Shown here: in pieces, positions 37,641 through 47,196 of the stretch
Position numbering within the stretch: position 1 is the first letter of the stretch
Layout of the letters: the number at the start of each line of letters is the position of its first letter
Origin: a virus
Length of the DNA stretch: 64,000 nucleotides
IMG/VR virus record: IMGVR_UViG_3300042691_027855
Location: 48,425-112,424 of that record
Reading direction: 5' to 3' (one strand)
Notes under the pieces: model-generated
What the model was told of the DNA's origin: nothing
The model's database searches: none
Seen by the model: only the letters and a program-made list of their open reading frames with translations
Program-made: the position numbers and the translations under genes

Positions 37641-39077
37641 TCACTGAAAGGGGATAATTGGGAGTTTCAGGAGATTCCCCTGGGGTCGGTCAGTGGTTGT
37701 ATCCATAACTTCAATGACTGGTAAGGCACTCGGTGTAATACACCAGGCGTACTCTTCCCACTTCTCCAGTGTTGTAAGAGTTTTAGCTTTCTCAAGAAAA
37801 ACGAATCCACTCACGGGGTTCATCAAGTTCCCTCCGAATCCGTATGTTCGACTCGCTGTAACGCTGACGTCTACACCTCCGTCGGTTTGATTATAATCAA
37901 CCGTGTTGACAATCCAGTCTTCGATATCCTCTGGACCTTCTGCATCCAAGGCAGGGATATAGATAATGTCGTAGGGCTTGATACCAACAAGCGCAGGAAC
38001 AAGAAAGGTGTTGAAGCTTAGCTTCGCTGCTGCTTCCAGCTGCTGAATAATTTGCTTTCTTGGTCCAACTTTGTCAAGGGCCACGCTGATTCCGGGGTTT
38101 GTTGCTGCCAGAGCGGTTCCGCTAACCGCACCAACACCAGAAGCCTTTTCCTGCTGTTTATTCACAGGGGGTTTCCTACCTGCTTTCCCCTTGTCCCCTT
38201 TAGGAGTGCTCCTTTTCGCAGGAGTTGGCATTTGAGTCTGCTGAGGAGGTGCCCACTGGAATGAACGCTCCATTGTGTTAATCAGACTGGGACCGAGCAA
38301 ATAACCATAACGTTTTGTAGGGTCGGGGAACTCGTTATAACCTCTACTTTGACCATCGAGAACGGGAGCTTTTCCTTCCTCATGTTGGTAAGGGGTGAAT
38401 ATCACCAATTTTGAAGCCGTTTCGGTCTTACCTGTGACGGAAGTGTTTCCGCTGGTTGTAGCAGCTTCCGAGACAATGTTAGTCGAAAAGACGTAGTTTC
38501 CGTTTTCTTTGACGATGTTGTTGATCGAAGACACAAAGGTTTGGTCTCGGCCATACTGGTTTTGGATTCTATTGTCCTGTAGGTCTTTTCGAGCCGTGTC
38601 TGTGTAACGGACGATCTTTAATTTGTCTACGGCGAAGAGTCTTTCCGTGGTTTGAACCGCACCCAGCATCGTCATTGAGTTGTCCTCATTGTTTGCCACG
38701 CTTCGGGTGTTTGCGTTGATCAAACCGCTGAGCTCGGAGAGGAGGAACACTTTCAGCGCCATCGTGTTACCGTAACTGTAACCGTTGCCACCCCACATCC
38801 AAATGAAGGAGACTTTCTTCTTTCCCGCGTAACCGAAGGTTGTTACGATCTGTTCGTCAGCGTTTTCTCGAAGTAGTTTCTCATAGATCTTGTATGCCCC
38901 CGCTGTAGGCACCCACATCATCGAACCGCTCGGGTTGTCCGATTGCTGCGGCAATGTGCACTCGACCTTGTAAACCAGGGGGTCGCCTTTCGGGTAGTTT
39001 TCGTCACCGGCGTAAGAAGTTAGATTCACTTTCCCCCAGTACACTTCTACGCGAGGGATGATTAAGTTTCCTGCCAT
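37641..39077 (-). CDS. Tail/baseplate hub-like protein, 478 aa
   Basis: Beta-rich N-terminal domain, a Lys/Pro/Gly-rich linker near residues 290-315, and a C-terminal domain with VDYNQTDGGVDVSVTASRTYG, of the type seen in phage hub and baseplate proteins. It follows the tape-measure gene with a 3-nt gap, the position often occupied by ba­seplate components. Confidence 0.55.
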   Translation of the reverse strand: MAGNLIIPRVEVYWGKVNLTSYAGDENYPKGDPLVYKVECTLPQQSDNPSGSMMWVPTAGAYKIYEKLLRENADEQIVTTFGYAGKKKVSFIWMWGGNGYSYGNTMALKVFLLSELSGLINANTRSVANNEDNSMTMLGAVQTTERLFAVDKLKIVRYTDTARKDLQDNRIQNQYGRDQTFVSSINNIVKENGNYVFSTNIVSEAATTSGNTSVTGKTETASKLVIFTPYQHEEGKAPVLDGQSRGYNEFPDPTKRYGYLLGPSLINTMERSFQWAPPQQTQMPTPAKRSTPKGDKGKAGRKPPVNKQQEKASGVGAVSGTALAATNPGISVALDKVGPRKQIIQQLEAAAKLSFNTFLVPALVGIKPYDIIYIPALDAEGPEDIEDWIVNTVDYNQTDGGVDVSVTASRTYGFGGNLMNPVSGFVFLEKAKTLTTLEKWEEYAWCITPSALPVIEVMDTTTDRPQGNLLKLPIIPFQ

Positions 39078-39080
39078 AGT

Positions 39081-42000
39081 TTACACGTACATCGAAGAAG
39101 AGCGAGCTTGATTGATTGCGTTTGAAAGTTCCATCGCCACCAAGGCGGCAAGTTGCTCGGAGTTTTGGCCCGGCTGTTGATAAATCGTGATCGGTGCGTT
39201 CACGGACACCGCACCTCCCATTCCTTCGGAGGAATTCGAAGTTATCGAGGAAACTTTGACGTTGCCCAGTGTCGCCTTGCGCTCCCAATCCATCGCAGCT
39301 CTTTGTGATGAGAAGAACGCTGGCATTCCTGCGCCAAGGGCGTAAGCCACGTGAACGTGATTATAGTGCCCTTCCGTTGCGTAAGGCGGAACCTTTCTAC
39401 CATTCTTGATACTGAAGCCTAGTGGTGTGTAAATGAGCTCTCGCAGGTTCGCGCCGTAGGTTTGGGCCATGTGTGTGGCGAAGGACAACATTTGCGGAGT
39501 TGGAGAATACCCGTTCGAGTAATCTCTGGCCCGGTTAATTCCGTGGAAACCTCTGGACCCTGGTCGGTAACCGCTGGTGAGGCTTAATCCTTTCCCTCGT
39601 GCAACAGAATTGAAAGCGTCCACGCTTCCGGCTTGGCTTCCTCCAAGACTGCCAACAGAGCAACCTTCCCCCCAATTCTTCGTGGAGAAGTGAGACAGAG
39701 GCCACCCTTCGTTGCGCGGTCCGTTGTTATCACTCTTCGAGTCAGCCGGGACATCTGTATAGCTGTAACGACCGTTGTAAATTCTTCTGGTTCCGGGGGC
39801 TGGGGGCGGAAGGAGTTCCTTCCAATTACGTGTAGGCAGACCAACAGGGCGACCGGGGGCATTTGTAACGCTAACTCCCTTGATTCGAGCTGCCCCAGCG
39901 TTTAAAGCCGCCGCAATTTCGTCAGAAGCTTGAAGTATTTTCACACGGGAAGCCGACGACATAGACTCCCAATTCTGAGAAATAGTGCGTAAAGCCGAAA
40001 GTTGTTCTGACTTTGCTTTGCTAAGGTTCGACGCCGCTTTTTTCTCCTCCCCAGTTGAAGCTGCCTTTGCAACATTGTATGCGGCCTGGGCTTTGTTCAC
40101 GGCCTCAGTCTTGTTGTTTAGCGTAGATAGTTCCGAGCCTAGGGCGGACCATTCCCTTGCTTGCTGGGGAAGTATCTTTCCAAGTTTGAGCTGCTCCACG
40201 GCGTAGTTTTTAACTCCTGCCCCTCCCCCCAAAGCCCTGTTGAGTGCTTCAACTCCCCCTAATTTGGGACCAAACTCTCCATACTTTTCTTGAGATGCTT
40301 TCCCTGCAGCGTCTAGCTGTTTTAGTCCAGCCTGGAGTTGCATTTGTGCTGCCTGACGCTGATCTGCGGAAGGTTGCATCAAGAAATTTCCAACTTTGTC
40401 CCCTATAATCCCTCCAGCAATGCCCCCTACAGCAGCCCCAACCCCGGGAACGGGAATTAGAGCTTGGCCCAAAATCCCCCCTAAAACAGAACCGATTGTT
40501 GCCGCTGCGGCACCCCCGATTGCTTTTCCTGCGTCTTGTCCGGAAGCCATTCTAACTCCGGCGTCAAGAGCTCCGAACGCTAACGCTCCGCCAGGGACAA
40601 ATCTGCCCACTTTTCCCGCAGCTCCACCGATTCCCCCCAGGGCATTCGCCAAACCTCTGCCGGCCTTGAGGCCCGGACGTCCACCAAGACTGTACGCCAG
40701 CCCTAAAAGCCCTCCCCCAAATCCGGCTGCTCCGCGAATTCCGCGAGCTGCTCTTGCCCCTCCCGGAGTGATGAAAGCCCCTAAGCCTGCAGCCGCTCCA
40801 CCAGTACCCGCACCACCTTTCTTCGTTAAACCCATGAAAACTGCTTTTAACATGCCCCCCATGGATAGAAGGGCAACCGGCACTAAGCCGGAAATAAGCG
40901 CACTAATGAAGGCTGGGGCAGATAACAGGAGGAAGATCTTTGCAAGCCCATCTCCGAGCGGCGTCACCCCCTTCATGACATTCCCCTCGTTAAAGAGGAG
41001 TCTCATTATGATGTCGTTCAAGCCGTCGACTACCATTTTCATCCATTTGGAGCCATCGACAGAATCAAAACCTTTTTTGAAGTCCGCAAACATTTTATCG
41101 ATTGCGCTCCCCGTTTCTTTCCCCACGGTGGTGGGATCAAACAGATTAGCAAATGCTTTGAAAATTTCCCCTACCATGCGCCCGAACGCCTCGGGAACCG
41201 TCCGAGTTTTACCACGAAGGTCGGAGGCGAGGTTATCCAAAGTCAAGGAAAGTTTAGCAAACACGGTGTCCAACACTTTCATGGCACCGTTAACAGGCCC
41301 CATAAAGATTGAGCCCATCGCATTTAGCACACCGCTTACCGACTGGAGAACCGGGGCCAAAGAAACGGCGATTCTTTCTAGAGGTGTGTTGGCATTCGCC
41401 AGAATGTCGTCAAGTTTATCGATAAAGGCTTGCTCTTCAAGAAGGGCCTTTTCCTTTTGAGCCGCGTTCCAGCTCTCTCTAGGCCCCATCCTCTCAATTT
41501 GTTTCTTTCTCATGTCCGCCAGCCTCATTTCATAGGCTGACCCTTTTACTATTTTACCATTTATTTTGCCGAAATCCTCCATCGTCCTTTTCCCTTGCCC
41601 GGCAACTTCCATTGCCATGGAAAGAATTCCGACGCTAGGGTTTGTAAGAGTGTCTTGAACTGCCTGGAGACCTCCGGCAACTGACATTCTCATCTCTTCC
41701 AACATCATCGTTGGAGCAGCTACTTCAAGTGCTTTCTTAATGATTTGAACACGTTTTCCGATGTCGCTGGTCGCTTGGATGCCCCCGTCGATCGTTTTTA
41801 GCGCTTCAACAAGAACAGGGTTTCCTTCAAAGATAGCAAGTTGTCGGTTAATTGTGCCCGAAGTAATTGCCTGTGTGAATCCCATCGCCCCCATTCTTGC
41901 GTATTGGGGGGAAGGCATCAGCATGGCCATTTGCTCGTACAGCTTGGCTAATTCTGTACCTACTCCTTTTTTGCCCCCGAACGTTTTCTCGAGCTCTGCC

Positions 42001-42776
42001 TCAGATTGTGTCCCAAGATTGGTGATACCTCTGCTCTTTAACATGAGTGGGAGCAGGTTATCGGTCAGCTGACGGTTCAGAGTAGAAACCGTGGCAGTGC
42101 TAACGGGAGACTCTCGAACGATGTTCCCGATAACTTCCTCGTTGATTCTCGAGATTCTTTTTGTTTGTCTGTAGTCTCTTGTTTGTTCTTTCTCTGTTTT
42201 TCCTACGAATACTCCTTGTTTTTTCAGAGACCCGTAAAGGGAACCTCGAGCTTGCATGTCCTCGAGCTCGTCTTGCACCGCAGCTCTAAACTGTTTTGCG
42301 AAGAACCCGGCACCCTTCTGCAAAACACCGAGAGTTGAAGCTGCTCCTGCCCCCAAGGCATTAGAAACCCCTTGCCCCACTTGTATCAAAGCGTTCGCCT
42401 TAAGAATATCCCCTAAAACTTTTGCCTCACTTTGTGCAGCACGAATGCCATCCTTCATCCCTGCTCCAAAGTTATCCCCCACTTGTGAAGCATCACCTAG
42501 AGTCTTTCCGAGTAAACGAGCATCTTCACTAGCTGCTTTGATTCCATCGCGGAATTTGTTTAACCCTCGTGCCGCTTTCCGATCAAAAATATCCCCGATT
42601 GAGTCAAGATCTTTTGCGAAACTTCTAAGGTCTTTATTGAGCTCACGGAAACTTCGCCCCATCCCCCGGTTGATGGTCTTCTCAAACGCTGCGAATGTCC
42701 GATTCAGCTTCTTAAGCTGAGGGGTAATCTGATCATCAAACTTACCGATCAGCGTAAATGTCCTGTTGTCGGCCAT
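39081..42776 (-). CDS. Tape-measure protein with C-terminal peptidase-like domain
   Basis: 1231 aa. The first 250 residues and 850-970 are helical, the middle (about 610-800) has Gly/Ala-rich hydrophobic helices as in all tape measures. Near residue 1080 is a D,D-carboxypeptidase (M15/VanY-like) pattern: TSGYRPGSRGFHG...ARDY and EGHYNHVHVAYAL. This would let the injected protein open peptidoglycan. It sets tail length (by family rule roughly proportional to protein length, a long tail). Confidence 0.85.
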   Translation of the reverse strand: MADNRTFTLIGKFDDQITPQLKKLNRTFAAFEKTINRGMGRSFRELNKDLRSFAKDLDSIGDIFDRKAARGLNKFRDGIKAASEDARLLGKTLGDASQVGDNFGAGMKDGIRAAQSEAKVLGDILKANALIQVGQGVSNALGAGAASTLGVLQKGAGFFAKQFRAAVQDELEDMQARGSLYGSLKKQGVFVGKTEKEQTRDYRQTKRISRINEEVIGNIVRESPVSTATVSTLNRQLTDNLLPLMLKSRGITNLGTQSEAELEKTFGGKKGVGTELAKLYEQMAMLMPSPQYARMGAMGFTQAITSGTINRQLAIFEGNPVLVEALKTIDGGIQATSDIGKRVQIIKKALEVAAPTMMLEEMRMSVAGGLQAVQDTLTNPSVGILSMAMEVAGQGKRTMEDFGKINGKIVKGSAYEMRLADMRKKQIERMGPRESWNAAQKEKALLEEQAFIDKLDDILANANTPLERIAVSLAPVLQSVSGVLNAMGSIFMGPVNGAMKVLDTVFAKLSLTLDNLASDLRGKTRTVPEAFGRMVGEIFKAFANLFDPTTVGKETGSAIDKMFADFKKGFDSVDGSKWMKMVVDGLNDIIMRLLFNEGNVMKGVTPLGDGLAKIFLLLSAPAFISALISGLVPVALLSMGGMLKAVFMGLTKKGGAGTGGAAAGLGAFITPGGARAARGIRGAAGFGGGLLGLAYSLGGRPGLKAGRGLANALGGIGGAAGKVGRFVPGGALAFGALDAGVRMASGQDAGKAIGGAAAATIGSVLGGILGQALIPVPGVGAAVGGIAGGIIGDKVGNFLMQPSADQRQAAQMQLQAGLKQLDAAGKASQEKYGEFGPKLGGVEALNRALGGGAGVKNYAVEQLKLGKILPQQAREWSALGSELSTLNNKTEAVNKAQAAYNVAKAASTGEEKKAASNLSKAKSEQLSALRTISQNWESMSSASRVKILQASDEIAAALNAGAARIKGVSVTNAPGRPVGLPTRNWKELLPPPAPGTRRIYNGRYSYTDVPADSKSDNNGPRNEGWPLSHFSTKNWGEGCSVGSLGGSQAGSVDAFNSVARGKGLSLTSGYRPGSRGFHGINRARDYSNGYSPTPQMLSFATHMAQTYGANLRELIYTPLGFSIKNGRKVPPYATEGHYNHVHVAYALGAGMPAFFSSQRAAMDWERKATLGNVKVSSITSNSSEGMGGAVSVNAPITIYQQPGQNSEQLAALVAMELSNAINQARSSSMYV

Positions 42777-42799
42777 TCTTCGAAGTTATTCTTTCTTAC

Positions 42800-42807
42800 T
42801 TTTACCC
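42800..42807 (-). promoter_or_regulatory. GGGTAAAA block before tape-measure gene
   Basis: 24 nt upstream of the ATG at 42776. Confidence 0.6.
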
Positions 42808-42809
42808 GG

Positions 42810-43532
42810 CTATCTTCTTGCAGGGTTTGCTCTGGGGGCAGGTTTTGCCTTGGCCTGAGCTTGCGCCTCCAACGCCACCACATTCGCCCGTGCGTTCGCT
42901 GCGCTAATCCTGGCAAGAGAACTATTTGTGGCTTGTTGTGAAAACGGTGCCTGGTCAATACCGGAATCTACCTGAAACGCCGGAACCTCCACGAAAGAGA
43001 CGTCAACGTAAGCACGAGTTGAGTCACCCGTGAGGTCGCGCATCTTTTCCTTAACCTGAACACTCTTAAGCAGGAAATATGCCTGTTGGCCGTAACCCTT
43101 CTGGTTCGCCCACACTTGGTACACAGGGACGTTAACGAAACCGCCGGACAGCGAAGACTTGTACTTTAAGAGGTCCTCTAACGCTGAAACCTTGGCCTCG
43201 ACCGTCTTGTTTCGAGAGAAACCCTCGACGAGCGCATTGTTCAGGGTAAATTCACGCAACCCTTTGGTCCCAGAAATTGCTGGCGGGCTGTTTGTGCCGA
43301 AGATGTCGACGCGATTGACTGCGTTAGAAGTCGTCCAGGAGATTTCCTCCGGGGCGCAAATGAAGGTCCAACTTGTGGGTCCCAGGTTAACATTCGGGTT
43401 GAAAGCGGCTGGGTTAAAACTCAAGGAGTTTACCGCGTTCGGGTCAATATTTGTCAGAGTGACCTTCGTTACCGGATCGTATATCAACGAATCGGTTTTG
43501 AAGGAATTCGGGAAACTATCAGAATAGGCCAT
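42810..43532 (-). CDS. Tail-associated protein, 240 aa
   Basis: Beta-rich start with SWTFICAPEEISWTTSN, a pattern I associate with LysM-type baseplate or tail-tube initiator proteins, then an Ala/Lys/Pro-rich tail. It sits upstream of the tape measure by 33 nt, a place usual for tail assembly proteins. Role uncertain. Confidence 0.55.
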   Translation of the reverse strand: MAYSDSFPNSFKTDSLIYDPVTKVTLTNIDPNAVNSLSFNPAAFNPNVNLGPTSWTFICAPEEISWTTSNAVNRVDIFGTNSPPAISGTKGLREFTLNNALVEGFSRNKTVEAKVSALEDLLKYKSSLSGGFVNVPVYQVWANQKGYGQQAYFLLKSVQVKEKMRDLTGDSTRAYVDVSFVEVPAFQVDSGIDQAPFSQQATNSSLARISAANARANVVALEAQAQAKAKPAPRANPARR

Positions 43533-43535
43533 GAA

Positions 43536-44276
43536 TTACAAACCTCCCCCAACGAACATTGCAGTCCTCTTGACTACGTTGGCAGCCGAGTTTACCTCTC
43601 TGCTCGAATTTGTTCGGCTGGTGGTGGCGAGAGTTACCGGAACCGCAGGGTTGAAAATTGAAGAGTAGTTCTCAAAAGTCTGCGGACCCGAGTTTGCTGC
43701 GCGAATCGCAATCACCACGTCGGGGCCATTTGAACCCAGCGTGTAAGAACCGCCGCCATTGTAGTTTGCTTCCGGCTCATCCCCAGCACCGGGGAAAAAC
43801 CTCGTGGCATTGCTAGAGCTTAAGCCCGAACCAGGCGTGATTCCCCCGCCAATCAAGTTCGTAAGACCGTTGAGGCCTTGATTTACCAGGCCAGTCCCGA
43901 TCTCGGCCAGAACTTGACCAAGTGGCCCAGCACCTTTCAAACTGTTTTGAATCGACTGGTTGATCCCTTGCGCGAGCGCACCTGTAACAAAAGGTGTGAT
44001 CGTCGAGGCAAGAACGTTTGCTCCGGTGTTTAAATTAAGACCGGAAACACCAGCGACTTGCGCCCCAAGAAGAGAGTTGATACCAACGTTCACGAGGTTG
44101 CCGGCAGCATTCCCCACCAAAGCTGAACCCGCTTGTGCGAGGCTCTGGTTCGCAACGCCTGCCAGGAGTTGATTCGCGCTGGATATAACTCCGGAGCTCA
44201 CACTGGTTGTGACTAAGTTTGAAACAAGCTGCGGCGTAATGCCGACCATGTTCAGCGGACCGCCAGGATTAGCCAT
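43536..44276 (-). CDS. Tail structural protein, 246 aa
   Basis: Ala/Gly/Asn/Leu-rich repetitive helical N-terminal region (QSLAQAGSALVGNAAGNLVN type) resembling a membrane-penetrating or tail-tip pattern, then a Ser/Thr-rich C-terminus. The ATG at 44274-44276 overlaps the TAA of the upstream gene. Likely virion component by position. Confidence 0.5.
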   Translation of the reverse strand: MANPGGPLNMVGITPQLVSNLVTTSVSSGVISSANQLLAGVANQSLAQAGSALVGNAAGNLVNVGINSLLGAQVAGVSGLNLNTGANVLASTITPFVTGALAQGINQSIQNSLKGAGPLGQVLAEIGTGLVNQGLNGLTNLIGGGITPGSGLSSSNATRFFPGAGDEPEANYNGGGSYTLGSNGPDVVIAIRAANSGPQTFENYSSIFNPAVPVTLATTSRTNSSREVNSAANVVKRTAMFVGGGL

Positions 44277-44959
44277 TATTTCCACCCCCGAGTTCGCACT
44301 CTACGTGTGTAGTCCTTCTTCGTTTCGTCGTCTTCGTCTTTGTGCTCATTCGGAACCGGTGGCAGACGGTCAAGCGAGTCCGCCTTCATGCGGTATGTGC
44401 AAAGCCAGCCGCTCTCAGTGGGCGCAATTTCAAAGTTGAATTTGTGATCGCCGTGCATAAACGTGCCGGCAAATGTTCCGTCACTTTTCTGGAGGAATTT
44501 GTTCTCTTCTTTCGGAAAGTCGCCGGAATTGCTACGGATCTTTTCTACAGGTGAGCCAAACACGGACTCAATTACCCTCTGCAGCACCTGCTCACACTTT
44601 TCACCGCACCCTAGGCTATCTTCGATGAAGTCCTGAGTCTCGCACCCAGTAGTTGCGTCTTCGTCGTAGATTCGCAGAAGTTCTTCTGTGTTGACTGAAA
44701 CGATGTCGTCAACAAATGGCCAATCAGACGGGTCCACTTTGCCAAGAATCTCGACGGCCTCGTCCCACTCTTCGGGTTCCAGGCCATCGGCAAAGTCAAA
44801 CTTGTTGATCAGCGGCGCGAGAGAAACGGAACCGTCAGAATAATCGTGCCGAAGATAATTAGAGTAGTTATCAGAAATTCTTTCAGGCAAGCCCTCTGCC
44901 GCCTCCCACAAGAGACGCGCCATCGACAGGTACTTCGCCTGGTAGGCGGCATCAGACAT
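44276..44959 (-). CDS. Paralogue of the 6706-7314 protein, 227 aa
   Basis: Acidic; shares LLWE, YLRHDYSDG, PLI and VDPSDWP with the 202-aa protein, plus a 25-aa Asp/Lys/Arg-rich C-terminal extension with four Cys in the central part not present in its relative. Within the tail block and preceded by GGGTAAAA, hence probably late. Tail assembly chaperone or minor tail protein are options. Confidence 0.65.
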   Translation of the reverse strand: MSDAAYQAKYLSMARLLWEAAEGLPERISDNYSNYLRHDYSDGSVSLAPLINKFDFADGLEPEEWDEAVEILGKVDPSDWPFVDDIVSVNTEELLRIYDEDATTGCETQDFIEDSLGCGEKCEQVLQRVIESVFGSPVEKIRSNSGDFPKEENKFLQKSDGTFAGTFMHGDHKFNFEIAPTESGWLCTYRMKADSLDRLPPVPNEHKDEDDETKKDYTRRVRTRGWK

Positions 44960-44982
44960 CCTTATTCAGCTTAGCTGTTAAC

Positions 44983-44990
44983 TTTTACCC
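44983..44990 (-). promoter_or_regulatory. GGGTAAAA block before 227-aa gene
   Basis: 24 nt upstream of the ATG at 44959; also just before the stop of the exonuclease gene. Confidence 0.6.
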
Positions 44991-44993
44991 TGA

Positions 44994-45965
44994 TTAAAGC
45001 CTCACAGGGGGCTCAAGGCAGATCTTCGCAAACTGACGAATCGTTGATTCAAAGTGGTCAACGCGATCGTTCGGTTTCGGATCGTTCAAACACTCCACAA
45101 GTCGACTATACCACGGTGCCGTTTCCTCAACAGAATAATGAGGGTTCGGTTCGCAAAGATCAAAGAGACATTTAGGGCTGCCTGGAGGCAAATTGTCACC
45201 CAGATCACCGTGTTTGACTTTCCAGTCAGCGAGATTGCGAGGATGATCGAGTTCGTAACCCATGCGATGAAGAGTATGCTCAATAACGCCTTGGTTGCCG
45301 ACAAGTCTCTCCTGTATTTTCTCCTTTGGGAACGGTACTCGAGTGTTTGCGAAGTAGACTCCATGTTCTTCATCGACAAGTTGGCTCCAGTCACGATCTA
45401 AGGTCGAGAGGAAGATTTGCCGCTGAGTAACAACGCTGTCAGCGCCGCTATCCCGACTGAGGCGATAGATAGCGCCCGCAATGTCGTCCGCTTCGAAACC
45501 TTCCTGAGCGAAAATCGGGAAGTACTCATTACAATACGCCCATCCGATGTTGAAAACACGCCAGAAGTTGTCGGTTTTCTCGCCCCTGGTTCCCTTGTAA
45601 TGTGTAGGAATCTCAGAAAGGTTTTTACCTTGCGCCTCAGCATACTGTTCCCAAGCGGATTTCACGGTTGTTGATTCCCGCATGAACCGGTCTCGCCAAT
45701 AGTTCCCTGTATCAGAGAATCTGCTATCGGCCACAACCACGATGCGGTACGAGTGGCGAGGGAGCATATCCGGGCCACGATTTATTTTGAGCGCCCAGGC
45801 ACCTTTGAGGAGTTTGTCTTCAACCTCGGGCTTGAACGAGTTTTCAATCTTTTCCTCAAACCAGCGAAGAATGTCGTGAAGGTAGACGTGAAAATCTACC
45901 ACCACGACGGGAGCTGGATCGTTCCGAAATTGAAAGTTGGTTTCTAGTTTCGGTCTGTCAATCAT
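44994..45965 (-). CDS. 5'-3' exonuclease (FEN/RNase H type), 323 aa
   Basis: N-terminal strand with VVVVDFHVYLHD (first Asp), then FEADDIAGAIYRLSRD and STLDRDWSQLV (acidic metal site of PIN/FEN nucleases), and HGDLGDNLPPG, matching the G-D-x-x-D-N-x-P helix-hairpin motif. The family removes RNA primers and flaps. ATG at 45963-45965; earlier residues in the frame look non-coding. Confidence 0.8.
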   Translation of the reverse strand: MIDRPKLETNFQFRNDPAPVVVVDFHVYLHDILRWFEEKIENSFKPEVEDKLLKGAWALKINRGPDMLPRHSYRIVVVADSRFSDTGNYWRDRFMRESTTVKSAWEQYAEAQGKNLSEIPTHYKGTRGEKTDNFWRVFNIGWAYCNEYFPIFAQEGFEADDIAGAIYRLSRDSGADSVVTQRQIFLSTLDRDWSQLVDEEHGVYFANTRVPFPKEKIQERLVGNQGVIEHTLHRMGYELDHPRNLADWKVKHGDLGDNLPPGSPKCLFDLCEPNPHYSVEETAPWYSRLVECLNDPKPNDRVDHFESTIRQFAKICLEPPVRL

Positions 45966-46183
45966 CGAGGCATGGGTAAGTCGCACCAGTGCGTAGGCTG
46001 GTCTGCGTGATCTTGACCGGCAACGGGTTCCCACCCATCGCGGGCAGTGAATTCCCAGATGTCCGGCCAACCGTAATCGCCGTTGTCCTGGAGGAAACAA
46101 ACAACGTAATCGCCATCTTTCTTCGGCCAGTCTTCCAGAATGTGCCAATAGGCGTGAACGAGCTGTTTAGTCAACGTTGCCAT
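45962..46183 (-). CDS. DUF551-like small protein, 73 aa
   Basis: Trp-rich acidic protein ending PTHWCDLPMPR, where the THWxxLPxP pattern is the DUF551 hallmark, common in phages and of unknown role. Starts 1 nt after the ThyX stop and overlaps the exonuclease start by 4 nt. Confidence 0.6.
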   Translation of the reverse strand: MATLTKQLVHAYWHILEDWPKKDGDYVVCFLQDNGDYGWPDIWEFTARDGWEPVAGQDHADQPTHWCDLPMPR

Positions 46184-46184
46184 T

Positions 46185-46964
46185 TCAGAGTTTGCCCCGC
46201 AGGATAGCTTTCAAGGTTTCGATCTCAGCTTTGAGCTCTTGGTTTTCAATCTCTAGGGGAGAAGGCTCCCGATTGAAGTAGGCTCTGGAGACGGTGGGGA
46301 ATTGCGTTGAGAAGATGGGGCGAATTGCGCGGGCGAGTTCAACGTGCTCCCACTGAGCAACACCTTCGTCGTCACGTACCCCAACGTAATGCATCCAGCT
46401 GCGAACATTACCTGTGACGTACATACGAGTGTAACCACCCTGCGGAAGTACGAAGCGGGCGACTTCTTTCGCGATGTCACTTTTAAGGAGATCATTGTAG
46501 GCGAGGTCTGCAACTGTGTAAGCGGACTGCATTGTGTTCATCATCTCGTCAGTCAGCTTTGCGTCATCCGCAAAGATGCTGTTCTGCCGATTCCTGTGAT
46601 CCTGAACTCGCGCCTCTTCAGGGATGTAGTATAGGGAGCCGAATTCGCCAAGCAGATCTTTCAACTCTTCGTTCGAGCTGTAACGTAGCGAAAATTGCTG
46701 AAAGCAGAAAGACCGGTGACGAAGCATTTGCGTTGCGATTGCCAGCGGAGTGATCAACTCCACGCACATATAAGCCTGCTCAAACACCGAAACGTGGCCT
46801 TGCTTGATGCAATACTTCAGAAGACCTTCGAACTTTTCGTTCTCTTGATTCTTCGGGTTGCTGACACGAGCGATGTAGGCGATGTGCTCTTCAGCGTCGG
46901 GAGTTACCCAAACAAGGCGGGCGCGAGACGACCCTTCAATGAACCAGGGATTGCTGTTTTTCAT
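46185..46964 (-). CDS. thyX: FAD-dependent thymidylate synthase
   Basis: 259 aa. Contains the ThyX signature RHRSFCFQQFSLRYS (RHR-x7-S), the nucleotide and flavin site, and the helical core (VFEQAYMCVELITPLAIATQ). Converts dUMP to dTMP using methylene-THF and FAD. A 35-aa coiled-coil C-terminal extension (ENQELKAEIETLKAI) may aid tetramer formation. Works with the dCMP deaminase at 31.9 kb. Confidence 0.95.
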   Translation of the reverse strand: MKNSNPWFIEGSSRARLVWVTPDAEEHIAYIARVSNPKNQENEKFEGLLKYCIKQGHVSVFEQAYMCVELITPLAIATQMLRHRSFCFQQFSLRYSSNEELKDLLGEFGSLYYIPEEARVQDHRNRQNSIFADDAKLTDEMMNTMQSAYTVADLAYNDLLKSDIAKEVARFVLPQGGYTRMYVTGNVRSWMHYVGVRDDEGVAQWEHVELARAIRPIFSTQFPTVSRAYFNREPSPLEIENQELKAEIETLKAILRGKL

Positions 46965-47143
46965 TCTTCTGAGACCTTCAGTACTGCGCCGTCAAGTAGA
47001 TACCCGTTGACTTGAAGGAAATTCTGAAAGAGCTCCACCATTTGAGGTAGAGTCGCGTCTGAAGAGATGGTCATCGAAATTTCAGTTTCGACTACATCGG
47101 AGGGGGGCTCGTATGTTAGACGATAACGCCCAAATTCGTACAT
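46961..47143 (-). CDS. Small protein, 60 aa
   Basis: ATG at 47141-47143 chosen because the promoter at 47168-47196 lies directly upstream; the longer frame would start inside it. Beta-strand start (YEFGRYRLTYEPPSD) and a short helix. ATGA overlap with thyX. Unknown. Confidence 0.55.
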   Translation of the reverse strand: MYEFGRYRLTYEPPSDVVETEISMTISSDATLPQMVELFQNFLQVNGYLLDGAVLKVSEE

Positions 47144-47167
47144 TGTTCCAGTGAGTTGGTCGGGAAT

Positions 47168-47196
47168 AGTATAGGGGGAGAGTGCCACGTGTAAAT
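47168..47196 (-). promoter_or_regulatory. Promoter of the thyX unit
   Basis: ATTTAC, 17-nt spacer, TATACT, at the stop of the DnaQ-like gene; probably drives 47143-44994. Confidence 0.75.

Noticed and set aside
40396-41460. Long plus-strand frame inside the tape measure
   Set aside because: Pro/Ala-rich antisense shadow of a GC-rich gene; no ribosome site and it opposes a well-supported gene.
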